The notes: generated by a model from the sequence alone, not told the origin. Shown: positions 35,784-45,305, numbered from the stretch's first letter. The stretch: DNA of 64,000 bases from Lachnospiraceae bacterium (GCA_910575835.1 CAJTGB010000017.1:36616-100615), one strand, 5' to 3'. Made by a program: numbers and translations.

Positions 35784-37184
35784 TTATTCCATTTCCTTTA
35801 AGAATGCTTTATAGCCCTTGTAGACTTCATAGATATCTGACTTGCTCGTCACTTCATGCGGCGCATGCATAGACAACACTGCTACTCCGCTGTCAATCAC
35901 GTTCATTCCGTAATTTGCCATGATATAGGCGATCGTTCCGCCGCCGCCAAGGTCAACCTTCCCCATCTCCGCCGTCTGGAATCCGATCTCATTGGCGTCA
36001 AATACCTTCCGAAGCTTTGCGACATACTCTGCATTAGCGTCGCTGGTGCCGTTCTTGCCTCTGCTTCCCGTGTACTTGTTCAGCACAAGGCCCTTCCCGA
36101 AGTATGCCGTATTCTTCTTCTCGAATGCATCGGCATAGAGTGGATCATATGCCGCGCTCACATCAGAAGACAGCATATAAGAATTATGTAAGGTACGCCT
36201 TACCTTCACCAGTTCCCCGCCGCCGGTCAGAGCACACAGCTCTGCCACCGCATCTTCGAAGAACCTGGACTGCATACCGGTCGCACCCATGCTTCCGATC
36301 TCTTCCTTGTCCACAAGGATACAGCAGCTTGTCCTCTTAAGGTTCTCTGCCTCTAACATGGCAAAAAGAGAAGTGAACGCACATACCCTGTCGTCCTGTC
36401 CATAGCCGATGATCATGCTTCTGTCCAGACCGCAGTCTCTTGCTTTTCCGGCCGGAACGACTTCAAGCTCTGCCGACAGGAAATCCTCTTCCTCCATATC
36501 ACAGTTTTCTTTGAGATACGCAAGGATTGCCGCCTTAACCTTTTCCTTCTCTTCCTTTTGTTCTTCTCCAGCTCCAACCAACGGCTTCGTACCTACGAGA
36601 AGGTCAAGGCCTTCTCCCTCGATCACCACATTGGCCTTCTTCTCGATCTGCTTCTGTGACAGATGAACCAGAAGATCAGAGATCACGAGTACCGGATCTT
36701 CTTCCTTCTCACCGATCACGATCTCCTTCACTGTCCCGTCCTTCTTCACTACGCTTCCGTGAATCGCCATAGGAAGCGTTACCCACTGATACTTCTTGAT
36801 TCCGCCGTAATAGTGAGTATCCAGGTATGCCATACCCGTATCCTCATACAATGGATTCTGCTTGATATCCAGTCTTGGGGAATCCACATGCGCTCCCAGG
36901 ATATTCATTCCTTCCTCTAACGGCTTCTCACCGATCTGGAAGAGAACAAGCGCCTTCCCCATACAGTTGGCATAGATCTTGTCGCCGGTCTTAAGCGCAG
37001 TATTCTCGGCGATACATTCGCCAAGGTCTCTGTACCCATGCTCCTTCGCCATCCGAATACCTAAGGTCACGCACTCCCTCTCTGTCTTCGAAGCATCAAG
37101 GCACTCTTTGTACCTGTTACAGAGGGATTCTATTTCCGCGTGCTGTTCCTCCGTGTACTGCTCCCACATGTTTTTCCTTTCCAT
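35784..37184 (-). CDS. M18 family aminopeptidase (type 1)
   Basis: 466-aa zinc aminopeptidase, yeast Ape1-like M18. Metal-site sequences: GAHVDSPRLDIKQNP (His, Asp), VDKEEIGSMGATGM (catalytic Glu), SSDVSAAYDP (Asp), and the final His in SMHAPHEVTSKSD. It trims neutral and acidic N-terminal residues of peptides. ATG 37184 follows AGGAGGATGAACG. First gene of the M18-POT-pepP2 operon; a LysR box lies 90-104 bp upstream of the start codon. A different M18 (type 2) is at 39298-40608. Confidence 0.93.
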   Translation of the reverse strand: MERKNMWEQYTEEQHAEIESLCNRYKECLDASKTERECVTLGIRMAKEHGYRDLGECIAENTALKTGDKIYANCMGKALVLFQIGEKPLEEGMNILGAHVDSPRLDIKQNPLYEDTGMAYLDTHYYGGIKKYQWVTLPMAIHGSVVKKDGTVKEIVIGEKEEDPVLVISDLLVHLSQKQIEKKANVVIEGEGLDLLVGTKPLVGAGEEQKEEKEKVKAAILAYLKENCDMEEEDFLSAELEVVPAGKARDCGLDRSMIIGYGQDDRVCAFTSLFAMLEAENLKRTSCCILVDKEEIGSMGATGMQSRFFEDAVAELCALTGGGELVKVRRTLHNSYMLSSDVSAAYDPLYADAFEKKNTAYFGKGLVLNKYTGSRGKNGTSDANAEYVAKLRKVFDANEIGFQTAEMGKVDLGGGGTIAYIMANYGMNVIDSGVAVLSMHAPHEVTSKSDIYEVYKGYKAFLKEME

Positions 37185-37224
37185 CGTTCATCCTCCTAGT
37201 TTTCTGATGTATTCGCTATATGCA

Positions 37225-37288
37225 ATTGTACATCTGTATTCTCAGAATTTCCAACAAGAAAAACGAATGGCCTATAAGAAAAACTTAT
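37225..37288 (-). promoter_or_regulatory. LysR box and promoter of the M18-POT-pepP2 operon
   Basis: Perfect palindrome ATAAGAAAAACTTAT at 37274-37288, identical (as reverse complement) to the box at 32450-32464. Downstream on the minus strand are TTGGAA (37254-37249), 18-bp spacer and TACAAT (37230-37225). The box centre is about 63 bp before the expected start, the usual LysR recognition position. Confidence 0.75.
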
Positions 37289-37309
37289 ACCCTATTCAGA
37301 CGCAAAAAA

Positions 37310-37347
37310 GGTGCAAAGTCTTGCTTATAAGCCCAAGACTTTACACC
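37310..37347 (-). terminator. terminator after the asparaginase gene
   Basis: 14-bp stem with one mismatch (37310-37323 with 37334-37347) followed on the minus strand by TTTTTTG. Isolates the asparaginase operon from the LysR-controlled promoter just downstream. Confidence 0.85.
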
Positions 37348-37371
37348 TTCCAAGCGCTGTTTTACTCAACT

Positions 37372-38394
37372 CTATCCTTCGCTCTCCAACCGCTTCGTAA
37401 ACAGTATATCATGATTCACTTCCGTATAGAATTCCTGCTTCATCTCCTCATATTCTGCCGTTCCTCTTCCCATCAGCCACATCATCTTCGTGATCACGGC
37501 CTCCAGCGTCATGTCATAAGCCTCGAACAGCTTGAAATCCTGCTTCACACGCTTGCCGACCTCATAGACAGTCATATTGCTTCCCTCATTCGCCACCTGG
37601 GTCGTCATCACGACATACTTACCCTTGCCTTCCCACTTCTTCATCTCCGTGTAGAATTCCTGCACCAGCGTATTGGGAATTCCTCCTACCCCGAAGCTCT
37701 CGATCACAAGGCAGTCGTAATGCTCGAACAGATACGGCAGGATGCTGGCATGCATTCCCGGTATCAGCTTCAGCACATATACGCTGTCCTTCATATCATA
37801 GCTGAAATGCACCGGCGTATTGCACTGCGGCTCCCTGATATAACGCACGATCATTCCCTCCTGGATCACCGCCAGATAAGGGAAATTAATACTGGAAAAT
37901 GCATCGTAGCTCTTCGCACGTTCCTTTTTCGCGCGTGTACCGGCGATCACCTTCCCGTCGAACACAATATTGACGTTCTGCGATTCGTCATCCGCAGCAT
38001 AGATGAAACTGTCCAAAAGGTTCGTCCTTGCATCGGTAACATCCATCTGGATGGGCTTCTGTGCCCCTGTGATCACAATTGGTTTGGAAGAATTCCGAAT
38101 CATATAAGAAAGCGCTGCCGCTGTGTATGCCAGGGTGTCTGTCCCGTGACAGATCACAAATCCGTCGTACTCTTCGTAGTGTTCTTCAACAGTTCCCGCA
38201 AGCAGCTTCCAGTGCTTGGGCGTCACATTGGTACTGTCCAGATTGCAGACCTGTATACTGTCCACCTCACAGACCTGACGCACTGCCGGGATATAAGACA
38301 GGATATCAGCCGGTGTAAGCCCCGGCGCCAGTCCGTATTCTGTCGGTGTGGAAGCGATCGTGCCTCCGGTTCCTATCATCAATATTTTTTTCAT
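37372..38394 (-). CDS. asparaginase
   Basis: 340-aa enzyme that hydrolyses asparagine to aspartate and ammonia. First catalytic Thr in IGTGGTIAS, second triad in CHGTDTLAYTAAAL (Thr, Asp), plus Lys in ITGAQKPI. No signal peptide, which favours the cytosolic type I-like group. ATG 38394 follows AAGGAGACAACAT; the frame is open to 38436 but without a ribosome site. It lies 23 bp after the YitT-like gene's stop and ends in a strong terminator. Confidence 0.93.
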   Translation of the reverse strand: MKKILMIGTGGTIASTPTEYGLAPGLTPADILSYIPAVRQVCEVDSIQVCNLDSTNVTPKHWKLLAGTVEEHYEEYDGFVICHGTDTLAYTAAALSYMIRNSSKPIVITGAQKPIQMDVTDARTNLLDSFIYAADDESQNVNIVFDGKVIAGTRAKKERAKSYDAFSSINFPYLAVIQEGMIVRYIREPQCNTPVHFSYDMKDSVYVLKLIPGMHASILPYLFEHYDCLVIESFGVGGIPNTLVQEFYTEMKKWEGKGKYVVMTTQVANEGSNMTVYEVGKRVKQDFKLFEAYDMTLEAVITKMMWLMGRGTAEYEEMKQEFYTEVNHDILFTKRLESEG

Positions 38395-38417
38395 ATGTTG
38401 TCTCCTTTTTAATAACT

Positions 38418-39266
38418 CTACCGTCTCCGATTCCACTCGCCGATCACCTCATTGACCGTGCTGACCGTCACGAACGCGGCCGGATCCGCCTGGTGGATAT
38501 AAGCAAGCAATTTCCCATATTCGCTCTTTTCAAGGATAGTCACTACCTCCATACGCTCCGTAAGCCCCATTCCTCCGTATGCGTGATAGAGCGTCGCCCC
38601 GCGGTGAAGCTCCTTCACGATATACTCCTGGATCTCCTGATATTTCACGGACAGGATACACACCTTCTTGCGGATTCTGAACCCGTCACAGTAGCGGTCT
38701 AATACAAGCCCATAGATATACGTCCCGATCAGGCTGACCACCATAGTCTCGCGGTCATAGACGAAGATCGACGTACAAGCTATGATGAATCCCGCGATCG
38801 TAAGGCTCTCCCCGATCTTGAAGCCCAGATATTTGTTGAGCAGCTTCGCAACCACATCCAGCCCTCCTGAAGATGCATTCATGTTAAACAGCAAAGCCTG
38901 TCCCATACTGATCACAACCATAAAGCACGCAAGGTCTATCACGGTATTGCCGGACAAGGAACTTACATCAGGCGTAACGATCTCAAAAACCCAGAGATAG
39001 ACCGGAAGCAGCAAAGAAGTCACTACCGTCTTCGCTCCGAATTCCTTTCCGATAAATATGTACCCGCACACCAGCAGGACGGCGTTCAGAATGAACGTCA
39101 GAGCCGATACCTTCAAAGGTATAAAATTCACAAGCACAAGCACAAGACCGGACAGACTCCCCAGCACAAGATTCGCAGGCATCATAATATAATATACTGC
39201 CGCGGATATCAGGAACATGCCCGCCAGCATAGTCAAAAAAGATTTTAAATCAAACTCCTTTTTCAT
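38418..39266 (-). CDS. YitT family membrane protein (DUF2179)
   Basis: 282-aa protein with five or six membrane segments (residues 12-170, including the Asn-Ala-Ser-Ser-Gly-Gly-Leu-Asp stretch) and a cytosolic C-terminal DUF2179 domain (KVCILSVKYQEIQEYIVKEL; MEVVTILEKSEYGKLLAYIH). Transport role of YitT proteins is not established. TAGGAGTACGCT precedes the start. Sits between M18 peptidase and asparaginase genes in one orientation. Confidence 0.9.
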   Translation of the reverse strand: MKKEFDLKSFLTMLAGMFLISAAVYYIMMPANLVLGSLSGLVLVLVNFIPLKVSALTFILNAVLLVCGYIFIGKEFGAKTVVTSLLLPVYLWVFEIVTPDVSSLSGNTVIDLACFMVVISMGQALLFNMNASSGGLDVVAKLLNKYLGFKIGESLTIAGFIIACTSIFVYDRETMVVSLIGTYIYGLVLDRYCDGFRIRKKVCILSVKYQEIQEYIVKELHRGATLYHAYGGMGLTERMEVVTILEKSEYGKLLAYIHQADPAAFVTVSTVNEVIGEWNRRR

Positions 39267-39297
39267 AGCGTACTCCTATATCATAATAAATATAAAT

Positions 39298-40608
39298 CTA
39301 TAACTGCGGCCGGACCGATACAGCCTCTACAGGACTGTTAAAGAATTTCCCGACTGCTTGGACCATATAATAGCTGTCCTTCACCCCGGCAGTCTCGAAG
39401 GAGGAATGCATCGCAAGCTGCGGCAGACCGATGTCAATACTGTTCATAGACACCTGCGACATCGCGATATTGCCGAGCGTACTTCCGCCTGCCATGTCCG
39501 AACGGTTCGCAAAAAACTGCAGAGGCACGCCCGCCTCTTCACAGATCCCTCTGAACACGGCAATGCTTACGGCATCACTGGTATATTTCTGTCCGGCGTG
39601 TGATTTCACTACGATTCCCTCGTTGATATACACGCAGTTGCCCTCGTCTGTCTTCTCTGGATGATTCGGATGCACCGCATGGGCATTGTCGCAGCTGAGC
39701 ATGAAGCTCTTCGAAGCCGCACGGTAGAACTCCTCTTCTCCTTTCCCGAGACAGAGATTCGTGCGGTAAAGCGTATCATGAAGGAATGTGGACGCCGCAC
39801 CCTGTTTGGTCCCCGAACCCACTTCTTCATTGTCAAAGCATGCAAATACATTGACGGCGTAATCGTCCGCTCCCGCAAGAAAACCAGTCAGAGAAGTATA
39901 CGCGCACTGAAGGTCGTCTAACTGCGGACAGGAGATAAACTCATTGTCTGCCCCCCACACCGACGGCTTCATACGGTTATAGAGGTACAGATCCATCCCG
40001 CAGACGGCGTCTACCTCCACACCGAGTTCTTCTGCAATCAGCTTCTTAAAATCGCCCTTCCTGCATCCGCTTCCGCCGAACAAAGGAAGCATATCAACCT
40101 GATTGTTATAAGAATAGCCCTTGTTGACCTCCCGGTTCATATGGATCGCCATATTCGGGATCAGCAGAAGGTCCTTGTCCGCATTCACAAGCTTCGCAGC
40201 ATATTCCTTCCCTTCTCTTACTACGACACGGCCGGCAACCGACAGCGGACGGTCAAACCATGTCGCGCACAGCATCCCTCCGTAGCCTTCCGTATTCAGC
40301 TTCGTGTACTTATCCCTCACCTGGATCTCGGCATTCTCCTTGATCTTAAAGGTAGGGGAATCACTGTGGGAAGCCGCAATCTTAAAACGATAGTCTTCAA
40401 GCTGTTCTCCCACGTTCAGTGCAATGATACTGGAATCATTGCGGGTCACATAGTACCTTCCCCCCGGTCTGATCTCCCACTGCTCCCCTTCGTCAAGCCT
40501 CTGATAACCATTTTCGTGCAGCATGGCTGCCAGATTCGCCGCTGCATGGAACGCTGTCGGACTCTTTTTGATAAATTCTGCTAGTCCTGATACAATCTCT
40601 TCATACAT
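39298..40608 (-). CDS. M18 family aminopeptidase (type 2)
   Basis: 436-aa zinc aminopeptidase of the DAP/ApeB type. Metal-site stretches: AASHSDSPTFKIKEN, CFDNEEVGSGTKQGA, SCDNAHAVHPNHPEK and LAMHSSFETAG. Prefers acidic residues in characterised relatives. Together with the type 1 enzyme at 35784 it broadens peptide breakdown. AACAGGAGAGGTATATC precedes the start. Divergence from the YitT gene is only 31 bp, same strand. Confidence 0.93.
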   Translation of the reverse strand: MYEEIVSGLAEFIKKSPTAFHAAANLAAMLHENGYQRLDEGEQWEIRPGGRYYVTRNDSSIIALNVGEQLEDYRFKIAASHSDSPTFKIKENAEIQVRDKYTKLNTEGYGGMLCATWFDRPLSVAGRVVVREGKEYAAKLVNADKDLLLIPNMAIHMNREVNKGYSYNNQVDMLPLFGGSGCRKGDFKKLIAEELGVEVDAVCGMDLYLYNRMKPSVWGADNEFISCPQLDDLQCAYTSLTGFLAGADDYAVNVFACFDNEEVGSGTKQGAASTFLHDTLYRTNLCLGKGEEEFYRAASKSFMLSCDNAHAVHPNHPEKTDEGNCVYINEGIVVKSHAGQKYTSDAVSIAVFRGICEEAGVPLQFFANRSDMAGGSTLGNIAMSQVSMNSIDIGLPQLAMHSSFETAGVKDSYYMVQAVGKFFNSPVEAVSVRPQL

Positions 40609-40700
40609 TTTGATATACCTCTCCTGTTTTAGTTGCTGTTGTTCTCATATAGTAACACTAAAATACCGATCCATCAAGTTATTTTCCCAACAAGCTCTGT

Positions 40701-41573
40701 TCACAATTTACCCGACAGACACCGAAGTTTCTTCAGCACATCGCACAGCTTCTTTTTATTCTTATTTCTTCTATAATATGCTTTTATATACTGGGGACAC
40801 ATCCAGTCTGACAACGGATATACCTCTCCCGAACTCTGCTGGAAATAATAGCTGTCCACGAATGCATATCCGTCGTTAAACTCGACCTTAAGCTTCATAG
40901 TATCCACATTATCCACGCGGCAGATCCGCGCGCATGATTCACGGAACCTGTCGCTGATATCCTCCACAACACTGCAGGGATAGATATCCGTCCCGTATCT
41001 GGTATAGCCCTTCAGATCCTCTATACGCGCAGTCTTGCCAAGATGCAATGTACTCTTCTTCCCTACATAGACTCCCACCGGATGCTCGCATAATGTGAAT
41101 TCCTCAATGTCCTCCGTCCGGTACTCGTCATCCACTCCATATCCAATATAGATATCGAGTGAATACTCTGCCAGCATCTTATTCCCGGCGGCCCCGTCTA
41201 TCCTGCAGAACTGAAAATCCTCCTCAGAATAGTACGCGTCTATCAATTCCTGCATCCTGTGCCAGATAAGGTCATTGATAGAACTGTCGATCCCGAGCCT
41301 GATAACATCCTTCTTAAGTATCTGCTCGATCTCCTTCTCCATCTGCCTGTATATGTACAGCATCTCCCGGGCCTTATCATAGACAACCTGTCCAAGCTCC
41401 GTAACCTTAAGGGAGCCTGATTCTCTGCTGATCAGCTTCCCGCCTGCTTCCTTTTCCAGCTTCGCGATCTGCTGGCTGATCGCAGTCTGTGTTACATAAT
41501 TCTTCTTTCCGGCTTTCGTAAAGCTCTTCATATCTACCACATCAACAAAATATTTGTATTTCCAAAGGCTCAT
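40701..41573 (-). CDS. LysR family regulator (second)
   Basis: 290-aa regulator: HTH in MKSFTKAGKKNYVTQTAISQQIAKLEKEAGGKLI and an effector domain (from about residue 88). ATG 41573 (MSLWKYKYF) follows GAGGATGAGAAA; the open frame reaches 41702 but lacks a start signal. It has a different sequence from the regulator at 26825. Nearest candidate targets are the MFS/anchored/rhodanese cluster 238 bp upstream on the same strand. The palindrome ATGGGCTTTTGCCAT at 41663-41677 may be its own site. Confidence 0.9.
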   Translation of the reverse strand: MSLWKYKYFVDVVDMKSFTKAGKKNYVTQTAISQQIAKLEKEAGGKLISRESGSLKVTELGQVVYDKAREMLYIYRQMEKEIEQILKKDVIRLGIDSSINDLIWHRMQELIDAYYSEEDFQFCRIDGAAGNKMLAEYSLDIYIGYGVDDEYRTEDIEEFTLCEHPVGVYVGKKSTLHLGKTARIEDLKGYTRYGTDIYPCSVVEDISDRFRESCARICRVDNVDTMKLKVEFNDGYAFVDSYYFQQSSGEVYPLSDWMCPQYIKAYYRRNKNKKKLCDVLKKLRCLSGKL

Positions 41574-41811
41574 TTTCTCATCCTCTTTCGCAAATTGTAG
41601 ACAATCAACAGCTCGTCGCATACAAAATATATTAAAACACATTTTAACATGGAAATCAATGGTTATGGGCTTTTGCCATATACAGAAATACTTATATATC
41701 ATATAACTTATAATTATATGATATCATCCGTAAAAAAAGAAGATATCTCCGAACCAAATCGCAAGATACCTTCTATATATTCTCATCACAGGATTATCAA
41801 ATCATTATCAT

Positions 41812-43125
41812 TCAGACATACTGCTTCAGATCTTCCATTGCCTTATCGTCGAATTTGGACTTATCGATCTTCGCATGCTTCAGATACCTTCTCCACACAA
41901 GGATCAGGACAAGCCCAAACGCGATCACCGCCGTCAGAAAATAGAAAAAGTAACGGAAGCCCGCGATCCCTGGGGTGTTATCGATGATATTTCCCGCAAG
42001 GATCGATACAAATGTCTCCGGGACCGCCCCCGCCGTACAGATCAGCCCTGCGGCAGTACCGGAATACTCCACCGGCACCGCTCCCTCGCTCATCATCGTC
42101 CACGCCATCGCGTAATTCATGTGGAAGAAGACCAGGATCGTGACAAACAGCACTGCTACAATAACAACGCTGGATTCCTTTGCCGGTGTCAGCAGCATCA
42201 GGATCTGCCCTCCCAGCATCACCACAAATGCCAGCAGCATCAGGCGCGCCGTACCGAACTTATCAGCCAGATAGCCGCCGACGATATTCCCGCCGATCGA
42301 ACCGAATTTCCTGGCAACGCCGAGCATCGCGCCGAACGCGACCGTTGCCCCTAATATATCCGTCACGTACGGAATATAATAATAGATCGACAGGCAGAAC
42401 ACATGGTTGCAGAAGGAAACCAGGCAGATGATCCAGACAGCCGGATTCCTGATCACCTTCGCAAGCCCGGTAAAGGAGACCCGGTCTGCGCTTAAGCGCA
42501 TCTTCTCATCCTTTACCGCGAACAGAGCAAACAGGCCCATAGCTATATTCACGAAGGAATAGAATAAGATCACGTACTTCATCGCGAGCACCTCGTTCGT
42601 CATGCTTGAAGCCCCCCAGTTAAAGAGCGCAACAGCAACCAACGCAACCAACGCGCCGCCGATACTCTGCGATCCTTCGAAGAATCCATAGGCCTTTCCC
42701 TGGCTCTCCTCATCAGACATCACGCGCACGGCCTTGACACATGCAGGCCAGAATGCAAATGTTGTGGACACACCCCACAGAGCATAGACACACAGCAGTC
42801 CCTTGAAGCCCAGAGGCAGAAGATGCAGCAGTCCTCCGATCCCCGTCCCGAACAGGGAGATCACTATGATCTTCCTGACAGACATACCGTCAGCCACCAC
42901 TCCTCCGAACAGGTAAGACACGATCCCGAATACCCCGATCACCGTCCCGAATACGCCCATCTGCGTATTTGTAAGATTATATGTAGAGATATAGGCGTCA
43001 TAATAATCGAACCGGAAGAACGGAAGTGCGAAGATAACCGATCCGCTGAGTGCAAGAATCACGATCGCTCCAAAATTCTCCCTGAGCCTGCCTTTTATTC
43101 CAATCATTTTCAATAAGTTATTCAT
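41812..43125 (-). CDS. MFS transporter of the rhodanese cluster
   Basis: 437-aa, 12-segment major facilitator (LPFFRFDYYDAYISTYNLTNTQMG; GIVSYLFGGVVADGMSVRKI with a variant of the loop 2-3 motif; GYLADKFGTARLML in the second half). Resembles organic-anion or drug-type clostridial MFS proteins. ATG 43125 (MNNLLKMIG) is preferred since GAGGGAG is 9 bases away; ATG 43134 abuts it. Follows the anchored protein gene by about 40 bp and is probably in one operon with it and the triple-rhodanese gene. Substrate unknown; a sulfur compound is only an inference. Confidence 0.87.
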   Translation of the reverse strand: MNNLLKMIGIKGRLRENFGAIVILALSGSVIFALPFFRFDYYDAYISTYNLTNTQMGVFGTVIGVFGIVSYLFGGVVADGMSVRKIIVISLFGTGIGGLLHLLPLGFKGLLCVYALWGVSTTFAFWPACVKAVRVMSDEESQGKAYGFFEGSQSIGGALVALVAVALFNWGASSMTNEVLAMKYVILFYSFVNIAMGLFALFAVKDEKMRLSADRVSFTGLAKVIRNPAVWIICLVSFCNHVFCLSIYYYIPYVTDILGATVAFGAMLGVARKFGSIGGNIVGGYLADKFGTARLMLLAFVVMLGGQILMLLTPAKESSVVIVAVLFVTILVFFHMNYAMAWTMMSEGAVPVEYSGTAAGLICTAGAVPETFVSILAGNIIDNTPGIAGFRYFFYFLTAVIAFGLVLILVWRRYLKHAKIDKSKFDDKAMEDLKQYV

Positions 43126-43165
43126 GTTGACCATCTCCCTCTATCACAACAGTTCAGGCAAGCCA

Positions 43166-43561
43166 TCATTCATTTACGGACATGATATGAAAGGTCTCTC
43201 CTTTATCATATGTCCTGGAATAGATCGTAAAATCTCCGTAATAGAACTTGCCGGCATAGACGCCGCGTTCGCATCCATTGCCGTCCATCTCGAATCTGTC
43301 CCATTCTCCGACGCTTTCTTTGACCTCGTCCCTTGAAACCGTCTGATCGATCAGATCTTCCGCCGCTTCCATTCCGCCTCCTGACGGCGAGCCGCTCTTT
43401 TCTCCGTCCCCGGATACGTCCGCCTTCTTCTCCGTCTCCTTCGCATCGGCGCCGGCCTGCGTCCCCGTCTCAGAATTGGTGATCGTAACGGCGATCACGG
43501 CAAAGACTCCGATAAGAAGAAGCATAGATACTGCAAGTATTATTAATTTCTTTTTTTCCAT
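43166..43561 (-). CDS. membrane-anchored small protein
   Basis: 131-aa protein, no recognised family. One N-terminal membrane anchor (residues 6-27), then a Glu/Lys/Ser/Gly-rich spacer (about 30-65), then a compact ~60-residue outer domain (SVGEWDRFEMDGNGCERGVYAG, YYGDFTIYSRTYDKGETFHI) with one Cys. Starts 6 bp after the rhodanese gene stop, with GAGGAAG as ribosome site. Likely works at the outer face with the rhodanese lipoprotein and the MFS carrier. Confidence 0.75.
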   Translation of the reverse strand: MEKKKLIILAVSMLLLIGVFAVIAVTITNSETGTQAGADAKETEKKADVSGDGEKSGSPSGGGMEAAEDLIDQTVSRDEVKESVGEWDRFEMDGNGCERGVYAGKFYYGDFTIYSRTYDKGETFHIMSVNE

Positions 43562-43567
43562 GTTACG

Positions 43568-45244
43568 TTATTCTTCCTCCGCGGCATCGTCGAGGATATT
43601 TACCCCGTCTCTCACATCATTGCCGTCTTCATCCACAACCGTATCAAGATACTTGTCATAGTGAACCTTATCGCCGTTGTGGTCGATAAATTCATTTCCC
43701 TCGTTGGACCACGGGATCCAGCCGTTCCCCCATTCCATCACATTGTCAAGGTCAACGGACTGGCACCAGTATGAGATCTTGGCAGCGCCCCAGCTGTCTC
43801 CGCAGAAGAAGGCGATCGTCTTCTTTGTATCAAGGCCGTTGCTTTCAAGATATGCCTTAAGCTCTGCCTGGGTCCTTGGCGTACCGTCTGCATTATCGAA
43901 GAATTCTCCTTCTTCCTCATTCCCCTGCTCGCACCATACAGAACCTTCGATCATACCCGCAAGGTCGTGATAACTGTATCCTGAGTATTCGCCTTTCCAT
44001 TCGTCCTCTCCGCGGTTATCCGCAACCTGTCCTTCCTTCTCTCCCTTAAGGATCGCCTTGATATCATCCATCCAGAGGATCTCATCAGGATTCGCGATCG
44101 TATCGGATCCGAAGCTCTTGACGGACTCCGGGACTACCAACGTGTCCTCATCCGTATCCAACTCATACCCGTTGTAGGTCCATGCTGTCAGGGCGCCGCT
44201 CATGGCATATACCTTCACGCCAAGAGATCTGAGCATGAATCCAAGACGGCCCTGCGGGGATGTGGATGTCCCTGTCAGGATGACGACAGAATCCTTCGTG
44301 ATTCCGTACTGTGTACAAACACTGTCACGGAACTCTTCCAGTGAGATCAGACGCCACTCCTTCGCATAATCAGCTCTCTTCTCCGCCACATACACGCGGG
44401 GTCTCTCATAAGAGTCCGTATTGATGTGGACCGCCCCCGGAACATGTCCGGGTGAGAAGTAAGAAGAGCTCCTTGCATTGCCCCAGCCGACATCCACCAG
44501 AACGACCTTGCTTAAGTCGTCTCCGATCACTGCTTTTGCTTCTTTGCTCAACTCTTTTTCTTTGCCGGTTTTTACATCGGAAATGCTCTTGACGATCTCA
44601 GTCGGGAGGAATCTGTCATAATTCTCATATGACTCCAGATCTTTGCCCGCGTCGATCAGCTCGTCTGCCTGGAACACCAGAACATCCTCGATGCCCTGCT
44701 CGATAAAATACCCTGCCACATCTAAAGCCTGCTCTCCTGTATAATCATAGACGATGACTTCCTTGCCTTCCGTAATACCCTGGTCTTCCATCGCCCTCTC
44801 AAGATAAGCTTCACGGGGAGCTGATTCCGCATATTCACAATCCAGCCACCGCGCGGAGAACAGAGCCGCATTCTTCAAGTGTCCGCCGTTTGCCGCGCCT
44901 TCCAACGCCCAGCCGGAATAGCTCTCCTGCGGACGGGCGTCAACCAGAACCGTATTCTCGTCGGAATCCTTCATGAACTCCTGAACCTGTTCGGCAGTCG
45001 CAGATTCTACCTCCGCTTTCTCTGCCGGCTTCGCCGTATCCTTGGACTCTTCCGTACCGTCGGAATCTTCTTCTGATTCCTTCTCTTCCTCTGCTCCTTC
45101 ACCAGACTCTTCTTCGTCCCCGGACTCTTGCGCGCTCCCGGATTCGGATGCACTGTCCGACTGCTGTGACGTGTTGCCGCAGGCGGATGCCAGTGAAGCC
45201 GCCATTGCAGCACATAATAAGGAAACTACTAATCTTTTCTTCAT
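43568..45244 (-). CDS. lipoprotein with three rhodanese-like domains
   Basis: 558-aa exported protein. Signal peptide ends at LASAC (lipid-attachment Cys22), followed by an acidic, Ser-rich linker to about residue 80. Three rhodanese-like domains follow (about 85-205, 235-360, 390-540). In domain 1 the catalytic-loop position reads VIVYDYTGEQA and in domain 2 VVILTGTSTSPQGR, both without Cys. Domain 3 keeps it: IAFFCGDSWGAAK, Cys481. So only the last domain should carry a persulfide; the others may bind or position. TGAGGTATACAT precedes the start. Promoter at 45276-45305. Heads the cluster with the anchored protein and MFS genes. Confidence 0.88.
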   Translation of the reverse strand: MKKRLVVSLLCAAMAASLASACGNTSQQSDSASESGSAQESGDEEESGEGAEEEKESEEDSDGTEESKDTAKPAEKAEVESATAEQVQEFMKDSDENTVLVDARPQESYSGWALEGAANGGHLKNAALFSARWLDCEYAESAPREAYLERAMEDQGITEGKEVIVYDYTGEQALDVAGYFIEQGIEDVLVFQADELIDAGKDLESYENYDRFLPTEIVKSISDVKTGKEKELSKEAKAVIGDDLSKVVLVDVGWGNARSSSYFSPGHVPGAVHINTDSYERPRVYVAEKRADYAKEWRLISLEEFRDSVCTQYGITKDSVVILTGTSTSPQGRLGFMLRSLGVKVYAMSGALTAWTYNGYELDTDEDTLVVPESVKSFGSDTIANPDEILWMDDIKAILKGEKEGQVADNRGEDEWKGEYSGYSYHDLAGMIEGSVWCEQGNEEEGEFFDNADGTPRTQAELKAYLESNGLDTKKTIAFFCGDSWGAAKISYWCQSVDLDNVMEWGNGWIPWSNEGNEFIDHNGDKVHYDKYLDTVVDEDGNDVRDGVNILDDAAEEE

Positions 45245-45275
45245 ATGTATACCTCATTTCTTTAGATTCGAAATT

Positions 45276-45305
45276 AGGATATCACGCCCTTCTTTTAAGC
45301 GTCAA
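45276..45305 (-). promoter_or_regulatory. promoter of the triple-rhodanese operon
   Basis: Minus strand TTGACG (45305-45300), 18-bp spacer, TATCCT (45281-45276) preceded by TGA. Confidence 0.55.

Noticed and set aside
36979..38412. 477-codon plus-strand frame opposite the asparaginase gene
   Set aside because: It spans a promoter, a terminator and the asparaginase coding region on the other strand; no recognisable protein sequence.
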